Part shown: positions 25,135 to 33,797 of the stretch, piece by piece
How the letters are laid out: every line of letters starts with the position of its first letter
How positions within the stretch are numbered: position 1 is the first letter of the stretch
Source of the DNA: Bog-257 sp963846715
GTDB taxonomy: Bacteria > Acidobacteriota > Terriglobia > Terriglobales > Acidobacteriaceae
Reading direction: 5' to 3'
NCBI GenBank assembly: GCA_963846715.1
Contig: CAWJXA010000007.1
Coordinates: 1-64,000 of the forward strand
Length of the DNA: 64,000 bases
Notes under the pieces: model-generated
Database searches by the model: none
What the model was told of the DNA's origin: nothing
Seen by the model: only the letters and a program-made list of their open reading frames with translations
Program-made: the position numbers and the translations under genes

Positions 25135-26080
25135 CGCCGACCGCCCGACGAACGCCGCGCACGGCCGCCGCCGGCCATGGCCAGCGCGGCGAGCGCCGGC
25201 CTGCTTCCACATCGCGGCAGGTCGCGGGTGGTCACCACCGGGTCCGGCGGCAGCCCGTACACCTCGGGCTCGTCCAGCAGCAGGAAGAACGCGCCGTCGC
25301 CGCCGACCCCGTCGGTCGGGTCGTGGCCGTAGAGCCGGGCCTCGGCCACGCCCCGCGTCGTGCAGCGTCGTCGACCCGCGCGCGCGGCCCGCTCCCGCAG
25401 CTCGTCGAGCGGGCCGAACTGGATCGACTCGGTCGGGCAGGCCTTGGCGCAGGCCGGCTCCAGGCCGTCGCGCAGCCGGTCGTAGCACAGCGTGCACTTC
25501 CGGGCCCGGCCGTCGTCCTCGCCGCCGGTCGATGACCCCGTACGGGCAGGCCGGAGACGCAGTAGCCGCAGCCGTTGCAGATGTCCTGCTGCACCACCAC
25601 GGTGCCGAACTCGGTGCGGAACAGCGCCCCGGTCGGGCAGACGTCCAGGCAGCCGGCGTGCGTGCAGTGCTTGCACACGTCCGAGACCATCAGCCAGCGG
25701 AACCCGGCCCGGGGATGCTCGCCCGGGGTCCGGCCGGGCAGCTGGGAGCACGGCATGCCGAGGTCGACCGGGGCCGCGGGCGACTGGCTGGCCGCCGGCT
25801 GCCGGCTTCCGGCTGCCGGACGGACGCGGCTGCTCGATGAAGGCGACGTGCCGCCAGGAGTCGCGCCGAGCATGCCGGTGTTGTCGTACGACATGCCGAG
25901 CAGGTCAGGCCGTCCTCGGGCACGCTGTTCCATTCCTTGCAGGCCACCTCGCAGGCCTTGCAGCCGATGCAGACGATGGTGTCGGTGAAGAAGCCCATCC
26001 GGGGCGGGTGCTCGCGGTGCCCGGCGTCCGCCGCCGGGTCGGCCAGCGGACCGTAGAAGCTGTTGCCGCTGGTGCGTCAT
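25131..26080 (-). CDS. fdhB: Formate dehydrogenase iron-sulfur (beta) subunit (frameshifted)
   Basis: Four [4Fe-4S] cysteine clusters are visible in order: CIGCKACEVACKEWN, CKHCTHAGCLDVCPTG, CNGCGYC followed by CP, and CTLCYDRLRDGLEPACAKACP. The segment GFFTDTIV precedes the first cluster. Residue spacing matches the FdnH/HybA-type electron-transfer subunit. Frame changes occur near 26070, 25930, 25850, 25530 and 25370, so the protein must be pieced together; about 315 residues. ATG 26080 overlaps the alpha-subunit stop (ATGA). It carries electrons from the catalytic subunit to the membrane subunit. Confidence 0.8.
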
Positions 26081-29000
26081 GCGTCCTTCTCCGTCGCCTC
26101 GGCCTCGGCGTCGGGCCCGTGGCGCGTCCCGTCGCCGGTCGTGGGACCGGTGCCGGTTTCCGCGTGATCCCGGCCCGGCGCCGGTAGTCCGGCGACTAGG
26201 TCGGGCAGCGCCGGGCCGCGCGGCCGGCGTCCGGGCTGGATGTCGCAGGTGGCGACCTTGCTCTCCTGGATGAAGCACGTTCGGGTCGAGGACCACGCCG
26301 AACAGGTCGTTGACCGAGTCGCCGGTGACCAGCCCGGTCGTGCCCCAGTGGTAGGGCAGCCAGATCTGGTGCACGACGCGGCCGTCGACCCGCAGCGGCG
26401 TCATCCGGTCGGTGACCAGCACCCGGGCCTCGATCGCCGTGCGGCTGGTGATCACGTGCGCCCAGCCAGGTGCGCCAGGCCGCGCTCGGCGGCCAGCTCC
26501 GGGGACACCTCGACGAACAGCTCCGGCTGCAGCTCGGACAGGTACGGCAGCTGGCCGGCTCATGCCGCCGGCGGTGTGGTGCTCGGTGAGCCGGGCGGTG
26601 GTGAACACGTACGGGAAGACCTCGCTGTGCGCGCTCCGGCGGGCGCGGGTTCGACGGGTTGTCCGGCCGGCCGTAGACCTTGCGGGTCGGGTTGGCCTGC
26701 TGGCCGTAGAGCGGGTTGCGGACCGGCGACTCGTGCGGCTCGTAGTGCGTCGGCAGCGGCCCGTCGACCAGCCCGCTCGGCGCGAACAGCCAGCCCTTGC
26801 CGTCGGCCTGCATGATGAACGGGTCGTCGCCGGCGCAGCGCCGCCGGCCCGCTGGCGCCCTCGGGCGGCCGGTAGTCGGCGGCTTGGTCTGCTCGAAGTC
26901 CGGGCACGTCGTGGCCGGTCCACTCGCCGCTTCTCGCGCGTCCCACCAGACGTAGCTTCTTGCGCTCGCTCCACGGGCGGCCCTGCCGGGTCGGCCGACG
27001 CGCGGTTGTACAGCATCCGCCGGTTCAGCGGCCAGGCCCAGCCCCACTCGGCGGCGTACGCGGCCCTGCTCGGTGTCGCGGCTTGCGGCGGGCCGCCTGG
27101 TTGACCCCGTCGGCGTACACGCCGCTGTAGATCCAGCAGCCGCAGGCGGTGCTGCCGTCGGCCTTCGAGGTCGAGGTACCCGCTGAGCGGTCTGGCCGGT
27201 GCGCAGGTCGAAGCCGTTGATCGCGCCGCAGCACGTCCGTCGGCCGGACGGCTCGTCGCCCGCGTCGTCCTCGGTGGCGTAGTCCCAGGCCAGGTCCAGC
27301 AGCGGGCGGTCGCGCTCGTCGGTCGAGCCGGCCAGCTTCTCCTTGAGCCGCCGCCCGAGGTGGTAGAAGAACCACAGCTCGGAGCGCTGGTCGCCCGGCG
27401 GCTCGACGGCCTTGTCGCGCCACTGCAGCATCCGCTGGGTCTGGGTGAACGTGCCCTCCTTCTCCACGTGCGAGGCGGCCGGCATGAAGAACACCTCGGT
27501 GCGGCAGCGTCTCGGTGACGATCTCGCCGGTCTCGATCTCCGGGGCGTCCTTCCAGAACGTGGCGCTCTCGATCATGGCCAGGTCCCGGACGACCAGCCA
27601 GTCCAGGTTGGCCAGGCCGAGCCGCTGCTGCCGGCCGTGCGCCGAGCCCACGGCCGGGTTCTGGCCGAGCAGGAAGTACCCGGAGACCTTGCCGTCGACC
27701 ATGTCCATGACGGTGCGGTAGGTGCCGTGGTCGCCGTTGATCCGGGGCAGGTAGTCGAAGCAGCAGTCGTTCTCGGCGGTGGCCGCGTCGCCCCAGTACT
27801 CCTTGAGCAGCGACGACCAGGTACGCGTCGGCGTTGCGCCAGAAGCCCTTCTGTCATGGCCGGCGCACCTCCTCCAGGTAGCTCGGCCATGTCCGTCGTG
27901 CGTGTCGTCCGGCATCGGCAGGTAGCCGGGCAGCAGGTTGAACAGCGTCGGCATGTCGGTGGAGCCCTGGATGCTGGCGTGCCCGCGCAGCGCGTATATG
28001 CCGCCGCCCGGGCGGCCGATGTTGCCCAGCAGCAGCTGGATGATGGCCGCCGGCGCGGATGTACTGGGCGCCGACCGTGTGCTGGGTCCAGCCGACGCGA
28101 GTAGACCAGCGCGCCGGTGCGGTCCCGGCCGGAATTCTGCGTCCAGGCCCGGCGACCTGCTCAGGAACTGCGTCCTGGCGGCACGCCGCAGACCCGCTCG
28201 ACCATCTCCGGCGTGTACCGGGCGAAGTGCCGTTTGAGGATCTGGAGCACGCAGCGCGGATGCTGCAGCGTCGGGTCGGCCGGCGAGTTCGCCCGCCGCG
28301 CCGTCCAGCGCGCGGACCGCCGGACCCGTGCTGCGTAGGGCGACGCCTGCTCCTTGTCGCTGTGCTGCCGGAGGCTGACTCGGCGTCGTGGCTCTGGTAC
28401 TGCCAGCTCGACCGGTCGTAGGAGGCGGTGTCCGGGTCGTAGCCGCTGAACAGCCCGTCCAGGTCCTCGGTGTCCTGGTAGTGCTCGCTGACCAGGAACG
28501 GCGCGTTGGTGTAGGCCGGACGTACTCGCGGAACTCCAGCTCGTTGGCGAGGATGTAGTTGATCACCCCGCCGAGGAACGCGATGTCGGTGCCTGCCCGC
28601 AGCGGCACGTGCTGATCGGCCAGCGCGCTGGTCCGGGTGAACCGCGGGTCGATGTGGAACACCTTCGCGCCGCGCGCCTTGGCCTCCATCACCCACTGGA
28701 AGCCCGACCGGGTGGGCCTCGGCCATGTTGGAGCCCATGATGATGATGCAGTCGGCGTTGGCCATGTCCTGCTGGTAATCGGTGGCGCCGCCGCGACCGA
28801 ACGAAGCTCCCAGACCGGGAACGGTGGCGGAGTGTCAAATACGCGCCTGGTTCTCGATCTGGATCGCGCCCAGCGCGGTGAACAGCTTCTTGATCAGGTA
28901 GTTCTCTTCGTTGTCCAGGGTCGCGCCGCCGAGGCTGGCGATCCCCATGGTGCGCCGCAGCGAGTTCCCGTGCTCGTCGGCGTCCTGCCAGCCCTTGCGC

Positions 29001-29405
29001 CGCGCGGCCAGCACCCGGTCGGCGATCATGTCCATCGCGGTGTCCAGGCCGAGTTCGCGTCCACTCGGTGCCGTACGGCGGGCGGTACAGCACCTTCTGC
29101 ATCCGCTGCGGGCCGGTGACCAGCTGCTTGCTGGCCGATCCCTTCGGGCACAGCCGCCCGCGCGAGATCGGGCTGTCCGGGTTGCCCTCGATCTGGATGA
29201 CCTGCTCGTCCTTGACGAAAACGCGCTGCGCGCAGCCGACCGCGCAGTAGGGGCACACCGAGCTCACCACCCGGTCCGCCGTTTCCGTGCGCGGCGTCAG
29301 GCCGGCCGACCGCCCGGACTCAGCGGCCTTGCCCCGGCCCAGCGGGTCCGGGCCGGACAGCTGCCGGTACACCGGCCACGAGCGGATCAGCCGCCGCAGG
29401 TCCAT
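26077..29405 (-). CDS. fdhA: Formate dehydrogenase catalytic (alpha) subunit, selenocysteine type (frameshifted)
   Basis: From ATG 29405 the protein has the N-terminal [4Fe-4S] motif CPYCAVGC...RGRLCPKG and the molybdopterin domains (LGGATLDNEENYLIKKLFTA, CIIIMGSNMAEAHPVG, FHIDPRFTRTSALADQHVPL, RAGTDIAFLGGVINYI). The C-terminal cofactor-binding domain includes EVFPYVFTTARLTEHHTAGG and DRMTPLRVDGRVVHQIWLPY. At 28835-28837 an in-frame TGA lies between ARI and HSAT, exactly where Sec-type formate dehydrogenases carry selenocysteine, and the same frame continues for more than 25 residues beyond it. No twin-arginine signal is seen at the N-terminus. About 1,100 residues after repair of many indels downstream of 28690. 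Oxidises formate to CO2 at a Mo or W bis-pterin centre. Confidence 0.85.
28806..28837 (-). promoter_or_regulatory. Selenocysteine UGA with SECIS-like hairpin
   Basis: The UGA is at 28837-28835 on the minus strand. Thirteen to fourteen nt later the mRNA reads GUUCCCGGUCUGGGAGC (28822-28806): a 6-bp stem (one G-U pair) closing a GGUCU apical loop. Bacterial SECIS elements are short hairpins just after the UGA, and the E. coli fdhF element has the same GGUCU loop recognised by SelB. Strong support for selenocysteine insertion. Confidence 0.8.
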
Positions 29406-29590
29406 CGGACTCCCCTCCCCGCTCGGCAACGCGGAACTGGCTCGGATGCTCCCCCCGGGCCACCCCGGCAAACCCGGCTCATGTTCCTGTTCTACCAGCC
29501 GCGGCCGGACCGGCCCGCACCAGGCGGGTGCGAGGGAACGGACCTTCGCGCGCCGATGCCGCCACCGATGGCGGAATATACGGTGTGGGC

Positions 29591-29971
29591 ATGGCATGCC
29601 GAATCAGCGAACTGGTCATCGACGCCCGGGATCCTGACCGGCTGGCCGCCTTCTGGTGCGAGGTGCTCGGCTACGTCGAGCTGGAACGGACCGGCGGCGA
29701 CATCGAGATCGGGCCGCCGGAAACCGGCTTCGGCGGGCTGCAGCCCACGATCGTCTTCAATCTCAGCTCCGCGGCCAGGTCCGGCCAGCTTCCCCTGCAC
29801 ATCGACGTCAGCCCCACGGATCGTGACCAGGACGCCGAGCTCGGCCGGCTGCTGGCGGCCGGGGCCAGGCCGGCCGATGTCGGCCAGACCGGCGACGAAT
29901 CATGGCACGTCCTGGCCGATCCCGAAGGCAACGAGTTCTGTCTCCTGCGCCAGCGCCTCCCGGCGTCCTGA
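29591..29971 (+). CDS. VOC (glyoxalase-like) family protein
   Basis: A 126-residue protein with the vicinal-oxygen-chelate repeat: ISELVIDARDPDRLAAFWCE at the start, LGYVELER and EIGPPETGFGGLQPTIVF in the first half, then LPLHIDVSPTDRDQDAELGR and WHVLADPEGNEFCLLRQ at the end. The His of LHIDV and the Glu of GNEFCLL are at the usual metal-ligand places. It belongs to the small uncharacterised 'glyoxalase superfamily' common in actinobacteria. I use ATG 29591 (MACRISEL) rather than upstream starts because homology begins there. Divergent from the formate dehydrogenase operon. Confidence 0.8.
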   Translation: MACRISELVIDARDPDRLAAFWCEVLGYVELERTGGDIEIGPPETGFGGLQPTIVFNLSSAARSGQLPLHIDVSPTDRDQDAELGRLLAAGARPADVGQTGDESWHVLADPEGNEFCLLRQRLPAS

Positions 29972-30099
29972 CCCCGGCCGCACGGAGGTTGAGCGCATAT
30001 AAGCATGAGATTTTTCTCGTGCTTTTATTGACATGTCTCTGGCGGCGGCCGATCCTGGTAGTGCCCTCGCGCTGGTGGTCGCGGATGGAGGTGGCGCAG

Positions 30100-30453
30100 A
30101 TGCGTGATGGCAGGTCCGCCTATGAGGTGGTCAACGGCGTGCCGGTCGTGGCGGCACCCGAGGAGATCGACGTCACGAACGCCCCGGACCTGCGGTCGGC
30201 CCTGCAGGAGGCGGCCGCGGACGGCCACGGAACGCTCGTGCTCGACATGACCCGGACCCGGTTCTGTGATTCGTCCGGGATTCACACCCTGCTGGCCGTG
30301 CACCAGCGGGCCCAGTCCGACGGCGGCGAGCTGCGGCTGGTCATTCCCGACCTGTCTGCCGTCCGCATCCTCACGATCACCGGCGTTAACCGGGTCATCC
30401 CCAGCGTCCCCAGCCTGACGGAAGCCACCGCCAACGGATCGGACGGCCGCTAG
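30100..30453 (+). CDS. STAS-domain anti-sigma factor antagonist
   Basis: A 117-residue single-domain protein. PVVAAPEEIDVTNAPDLRSAL gives the first strands, and the phosphorylation loop RTRFCDSSGIHTLL contains the conserved DSSG, whose serine is phosphorylated by anti-sigma kinases. The ATG at 30100 has GGAGGTGG 4-10 nt upstream. SpoIIAA/RsbV-like proteins bind anti-sigma factors when unphosphorylated and release the sigma factor. No kinase or sigma gene is adjacent; the phosphatase at 10656-11982 is of the type that acts on such proteins. Its end overlaps the convergent luciferase-like gene at a CTAG shared by both stops. Confidence 0.88.
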   Translation: MRDGRSAYEVVNGVPVVAAPEEIDVTNAPDLRSALQEAAADGHGTLVLDMTRTRFCDSSGIHTLLAVHQRAQSDGGELRLVIPDLSAVRILTITGVNRVIPSVPSLTEATANGSDGR

Positions 30454-31469
30454 CCAGCCGGCTGCCAGCCGAGGGCCGGGCCGAGCCTGGTGGCGATATC
30501 GGTGAGGATCTGGACGTAATCCTCGTGGTCGAAGGTGAACGGGAGGGCGAACGCCACCTCGTCGATCTGGCGGAAGGCGGCGTGGTCCCAGAGTCGTTCG
30601 GCGAGCTGCGCGGACGTCCCGACGAGATCGGGCGCGAACAGCAGGCGCGCGGGGCCCTGCGGTGCGGTGGTGCGCGGCATCCGCTTCCGGGCGAATTCTT
30701 CGTACTTGCGGCGCTGGTCCGGCGACGCGGTGTCGGTGGGGATGACGACGAGGCCCTGGGAGACGCGGGCCCGGTCACCGTCGCGATGGTGAGCGCGGAA
30801 CATCCGGATGTGCGCGAGCTGGATCTCGGCGAAGTCCCCGGATTCCTCGGCCTTCACGACGCTGCTGGTCAGGAAGTTCATCCCGTTCTCGCCGGCCCAC
30901 TGAGCCGACCGCAGGCTGGCCCCGCCGTACCACATCCGGCGGTCCAGGCCGGGCGCGTGCGGCTGGACCCGCCCGGAGAACACCTCGAAGCCCTCGGTGC
31001 CGCTGAAGTCGCTGGCTGGCTCGCCGCGCACGAAGCCGAGCAGCCGGCGCACGCGCTCGTAGCCGAAATCCTCGCTGTCGGCGGTGTCCGGGTAGAGCGC
31101 GTGCCCGACCCGGTCGTAGTGCATCGGCGGCCCGACGCTGACACCCGGGTTGAGGCGGCCGCCGGACAAGATGTCGACCGTCGCCAGGTCCTCGGCCAGC
31201 CGCAGCGGGTTCTCCCAGCCCAGCGGGATGACCGCGGTGCCCAGGTCAATACGGCTTGTCCGCTGCGAGGCCGCCGCCAGGACGGCGACCGGGGAGGAGA
31301 TGCCGAACTGCAGGTGCCGGTGCCGCACCCATACGCTGTCGAACCCCAGCCGCTCGCCTAGCTCGATGATCTCGAGCGTCGACTCGTGACCCCGGCGGGG
31401 ATCGTCCTCCTCGAACAGCCCGATGGTCAGGAAGCCCAGCTTCCGCAGCGGTCGCGAACTCAGCGGCAT
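30450..31469 (-). CDS. Luciferase-like (LLM) flavin-dependent monooxygenase
   Basis: A 339-residue protein with the bacterial-luciferase TIM barrel. Visible are KLGFLTIGLFEED at the start, the ELGERLGFDSVWVRHRH strand-helix, SRIDLGTAVIPLGWENPLRL (a hallmark of the family), and DILSGGRLNPGVSVG. RRMWYGGASLRSAQWAGENG and a C-terminal barrel completion follow. The family uses reduced FMN or F420 and oxygen on varied substrates. In actinobacteria F420 use is common, but nothing in the sequence fixes the cofactor. Start ATG 31469. Confidence 0.88.
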   Translation of the reverse strand: MPLSSRPLRKLGFLTIGLFEEDDPRRGHESTLEIIELGERLGFDSVWVRHRHLQFGISSPVAVLAAASQRTSRIDLGTAVIPLGWENPLRLAEDLATVDILSGGRLNPGVSVGPPMHYDRVGHALYPDTADSEDFGYERVRRLLGFVRGEPASDFSGTEGFEVFSGRVQPHAPGLDRRMWYGGASLRSAQWAGENGMNFLTSSVVKAEESGDFAEIQLAHIRMFRAHHRDGDRARVSQGLVVIPTDTASPDQRRKYEEFARKRMPRTTAPQGPARLLFAPDLVGTSAQLAERLWDHAAFRQIDEVAFALPFTFDHEDYVQILTDIATRLGPALGWQPAG

Positions 31470-31546
31470 GCGCTACGCCGGGACGTCGGGACCATCGTGG
31501 GCCGCCCGCTTCACGCATCACGATGGCTCGCACCCCCGAATCTACC

Positions 31547-32002
31547 CTAGGGGACGACGGTGACCGGCCATTTCCCGGCCCGAACCAGGCGGCTGGCTAG
31601 TGAGCCCACGATCCGGTGGCCGACGTGCTCGGACGCGCCGACGACAACGGCGTCCGCCCGGGTTTCCTCCGCGATTCCGGTGAGCTCGGCCAGCGGGTCC
31701 CCGGAGACCGAACGGAACTCGGCCGCGATCCCGGTCTCGGCGGCCCGGCCGAGCAGCAGCTCCTTGAGCTCGTCAGCGATCTGCTCGAAGGTCTCGTTCA
31801 TCGCGACCGCGCCGTCCGGCACCGCGCCGGCGCTGGCCGGTACGCGCTTCACGTACACGGCCAGCAGGCGGCAGCCCTGGCGGCGCGCCAGGCCGCCGGC
31901 GTAAGCAGCGGCGCGCAGCGAGGTCCGCGAACCGTCCACGCCGACCAGGATCAGCGACGGGCCGTCGGTACCGAACTCGAAGTCAGGCGCGGGGAAGCTC
32001 AC
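31547..32002 (-). CDS. Universal stress protein family
   Basis: A 151-residue single-Usp-domain protein. The first strand is SLILVGVDGSRTSLRAAAYA, the middle has LLAVYVKRVP, and the end ADAVVVGASEHVGHRIVGSL then RLVRAGKWPVTVVP contains the Usp nucleotide-loop pattern G-x2-x-x-x-G-...-GS. That loop is slightly altered (GASEHVGHRIVGS) from the ATP-binding consensus G-2x-G-9x-G(S/T), so ATP binding is uncertain. ATG 32002. Stress-response role by family. Confidence 0.85.
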   Translation of the reverse strand: MSFPAPDFEFGTDGPSLILVGVDGSRTSLRAAAYAGGLARRQGCRLLAVYVKRVPASAGAVPDGAVAMNETFEQIADELKELLLGRAAETGIAAEFRSVSGDPLAELTGIAEETRADAVVVGASEHVGHRIVGSLASRLVRAGKWPVTVVP

Positions 32003-32100
32003 CAGACCATTGTGCCCGTCTCGCCGGGGGCGTTACCTCGCAGGTCGATCTGGTGGCCTGAACAGCGCCTCCAGGCTCTTCCCGTCGGCCCCGGCTGGAT

Positions 32101-32490
32101 ATGGTCAGCCGAGCTGACTATCTGACCAGCAGAAAGGCTGGACCCGTGATCCGCGAGGAATTGACGAGACTGTTCACCTGGCAGGAACGCCACCGCCGGC
32201 TGGCCGCCCGCCTGCTCATTGCGCTGGGGCTGACCCTGCTGGTTCTCGCCGTGGGCTCAGTGCTGATATGGGTCTTCGAAAGCGGCGTCAAGGGCGGCGA
32301 TATTCACGGCTACGGCGACGCGGTGTTCTTCACCGCCGTCCAGCTGCTGACCATCTCGTCGGCAATCACAAATCCGCTGACCACGGGCGGCAAGATCGTG
32401 GACGTCGCCCTGGAGGTATGGGCGATCTTCGTGGTCACCTCGGTCGCGGGCAGCTTCGCCTCCTTTTTCAGCTCCGGCGACTCCAGTTAG
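32101..32490 (+). CDS. Two-helix ion-channel-like membrane protein with degenerate filter
   Basis: A 129-residue protein with two membrane helices (about 38-60 and 100-120) and a pore-like loop between them: GYGDAVFFTAVQLLTISSAITNP. In a 2TM potassium channel the pore helix should be followed by TVGYGD; here the corresponding place reads LTISSAI, so the canonical filter is absent. Spacing of pore helix and second helix is otherwise that of the ion-channel (Ion_trans_2) family. A GTG at 32146 with AGAAAGG upstream is an alternative start that would remove 15 residues. Function as a channel is uncertain. Confidence 0.65.
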   Translation: MVSRADYLTSRKAGPVIREELTRLFTWQERHRRLAARLLIALGLTLLVLAVGSVLIWVFESGVKGGDIHGYGDAVFFTAVQLLTISSAITNPLTTGGKIVDVALEVWAIFVVTSVAGSFASFFSSGDSS

Positions 32491-32529
32491 GCGAGCCGGT
32501 GAAGGGCGGAGGCTGACGGCGGGTACAGC

Positions 32530-32560
32530 GTGGGCCCGGCACCTGCGGCGCCGGGCCCAC
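32530..32560. terminator. Bidirectional terminator between the channel-like gene and cspA
   Basis: GTGGGCCCGGC (32530-32540) and GCCGGGCCCAC (32550-32560) form a perfect 11-bp stem with a 9-nt loop. It lies between the ends of two convergent genes. Confidence 0.75.
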
Positions 32561-32599
32561 ATCTAGCTGTTCTCGCTGGCAGGGCAGGCCTGCCGCGGC

Positions 32600-32800
32600 T
32601 CAGGCGGCGCGGACCTGGGTGGCCTGCGGGCCCTTCGGGCCGGCCGCCACCTCGAACTCCACCTGCTGGTTCTCCTCGAGGCTACGGAAGCCGTTGCCGT
32701 CGATCTCGGAGTAGTGCACGAACACGTCCGGTCCGTCGGTGCGGGAGATGAAGCCGTAGCCCTTCTCCGCGTTGAACCATTTGACGGTTCCCTGTGTCAT
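32600..32800 (-). CDS. cspA: Cold shock protein, CspA family
   Basis: A 66-residue protein matching CspA along its full length: MTQGTVKWFNAEKGYGFISR (RNP1-type KGYGFI), then DVFVHYSEI (RNP2-type VFVH), and ENQQVEFEVAAGPKGPQATQ at the end. It binds single-stranded RNA or DNA. ATG 32800 has AAGGAG directly upstream. In actinobacteria such genes are often constitutive; the roughly 400-nt leader is long enough for cold-responsive structure. Confidence 0.95.
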   Translation of the reverse strand: MTQGTVKWFNAEKGYGFISRTDGPDVFVHYSEIDGNGFRSLEENQQVEFEVAAGPKGPQATQVRAA

Positions 32801-33224
32801 ATCGCTCCTTGCCGTGCTGGATGCGGGTCCGCACCGTGCGTGACCCGGGCCGGTTCTCGACGCGGCCTTCCTCAGCTCCCTGAAGCGGCGCGCCCGCAAC
32901 ATCGTTTTCCGCGAGCGTGCAGGTGACACGAACACACAAGACAACTACGACCACCTAGCGCAACAGATCAAACGCCCGGTTGATTCCCGTCTGCCCGCTA
33001 TGAGGCTGCGGGGAGCCGGGCGGGACGCCATGAAACCCCAGGTTCGGCGCGTAGTAACGCACTGAAGGCCCGGTTTCATAGCGCCCGGAGCGGACCCGGC
33101 CCTCATGATCAACTTAAGCTCAGCGGCATTGGGCGCTGACCCGCCGACCGCATGAATGTTCTCGGCTGGCAGTGTCATACCCGATCCGTATGCTGCTGAG
33201 CACGCAAGAGAACGGAGCTGCCGG
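32801..33224. other. Divergent leader/promoter region of cspA and the DUF6166-like gene
   Basis: About 420 nt without a convincing gene. One minus-strand frame (32945-33178) is open, but its product lacks any domain and has a poor start. The region holds the cspA leader and the promoter of the gene at 33225; I cannot identify the promoters precisely. Confidence 0.4.
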
Positions 33225-33719
33225 ATGGGGAATGACGGGGCAAGGAAACAGCCGCGGCCGGCTGCCCATGACTGGACCTATCACGGAATCGGTCCATCGG
33301 CCTCGGTTGACGGCCAGGCGCATATTCTCGTCGAGCAAACCGTCTTCGGGCTTACCGAAAGGAACGATGTCCTCGTTCTGCGGGAATTGCCGGCGCCGAG
33401 TTACGGCGGTTATGCCTGGAGCTATAACGGCGGTGGCCCGGCCCGCGCCGCCGCGGCCATCCTGGCTGACGCACTGGAGCTCGGGGACCCCGGAAGCTCC
33501 GGCTTGCAGCCGGGACGATCGGCCGACGGGCTCGGGCGCCTCCGGCGGGACTTCTGCTGGGACGTGCTCACGCAGGTCGCCGGCGAATGGCGGCTACGCC
33601 GGGGAGCCATCCTGCGGTGGGTGCTCGGCTGGTACGCGGAGAACGGGATCAGCGGCGTCCCCGCCGCGGCCATGAACCTCCCGCCGGCCGACCCCGGCCA
33701 GGATGACGACGCTTACTGA
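33225..33719 (+). CDS. DUF6166-like hypothetical protein
   Basis: A 164-residue protein. The start ATG 33225 has ACGGAG about 10 nt upstream. A basic first 20 residues precede WTYHGIGPSASVDG, then LPAPSYGGYAWSYNGGGPAR and AAAAILADALELGD, followed by a helical RRDFCWDVLTQVAGEWRLRRGAILRW. The GGYAWSYNGGGPA pattern resembles the uncharacterised DUF6166 family of actinobacteria and phage-related proteins. No catalytic motif or membrane segment is visible, and the neighbours give no strong context. Family assignment is moderate. Confidence 0.55.
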   Translation: MGNDGARKQPRPAAHDWTYHGIGPSASVDGQAHILVEQTVFGLTERNDVLVLRELPAPSYGGYAWSYNGGGPARAAAAILADALELGDPGSSGLQPGRSADGLGRLRRDFCWDVLTQVAGEWRLRRGAILRWVLGWYAENGISGVPAAAMNLPPADPGQDDDAY

Positions 33720-33797
33720 GGCCCCGGCCGGCCATCGCCGTCTGCGTACCGTGACGCCGCGATAGTTTGGTGAAGTGATACGAAGACGAATCCGTTT

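Noticed and set aside
28838..29405. Separate truncated formate dehydrogenase fragment ending at the TGA
   Set aside because: The frame continues conserved after the TGA and a SECIS-like hairpin follows, so this is recoding, not a stop.
32945..33178. Minus-strand 77-residue frame in the cspA leader region
   Set aside because: No recognisable family, no start signal, and it overlaps the likely promoter of the divergent gene.
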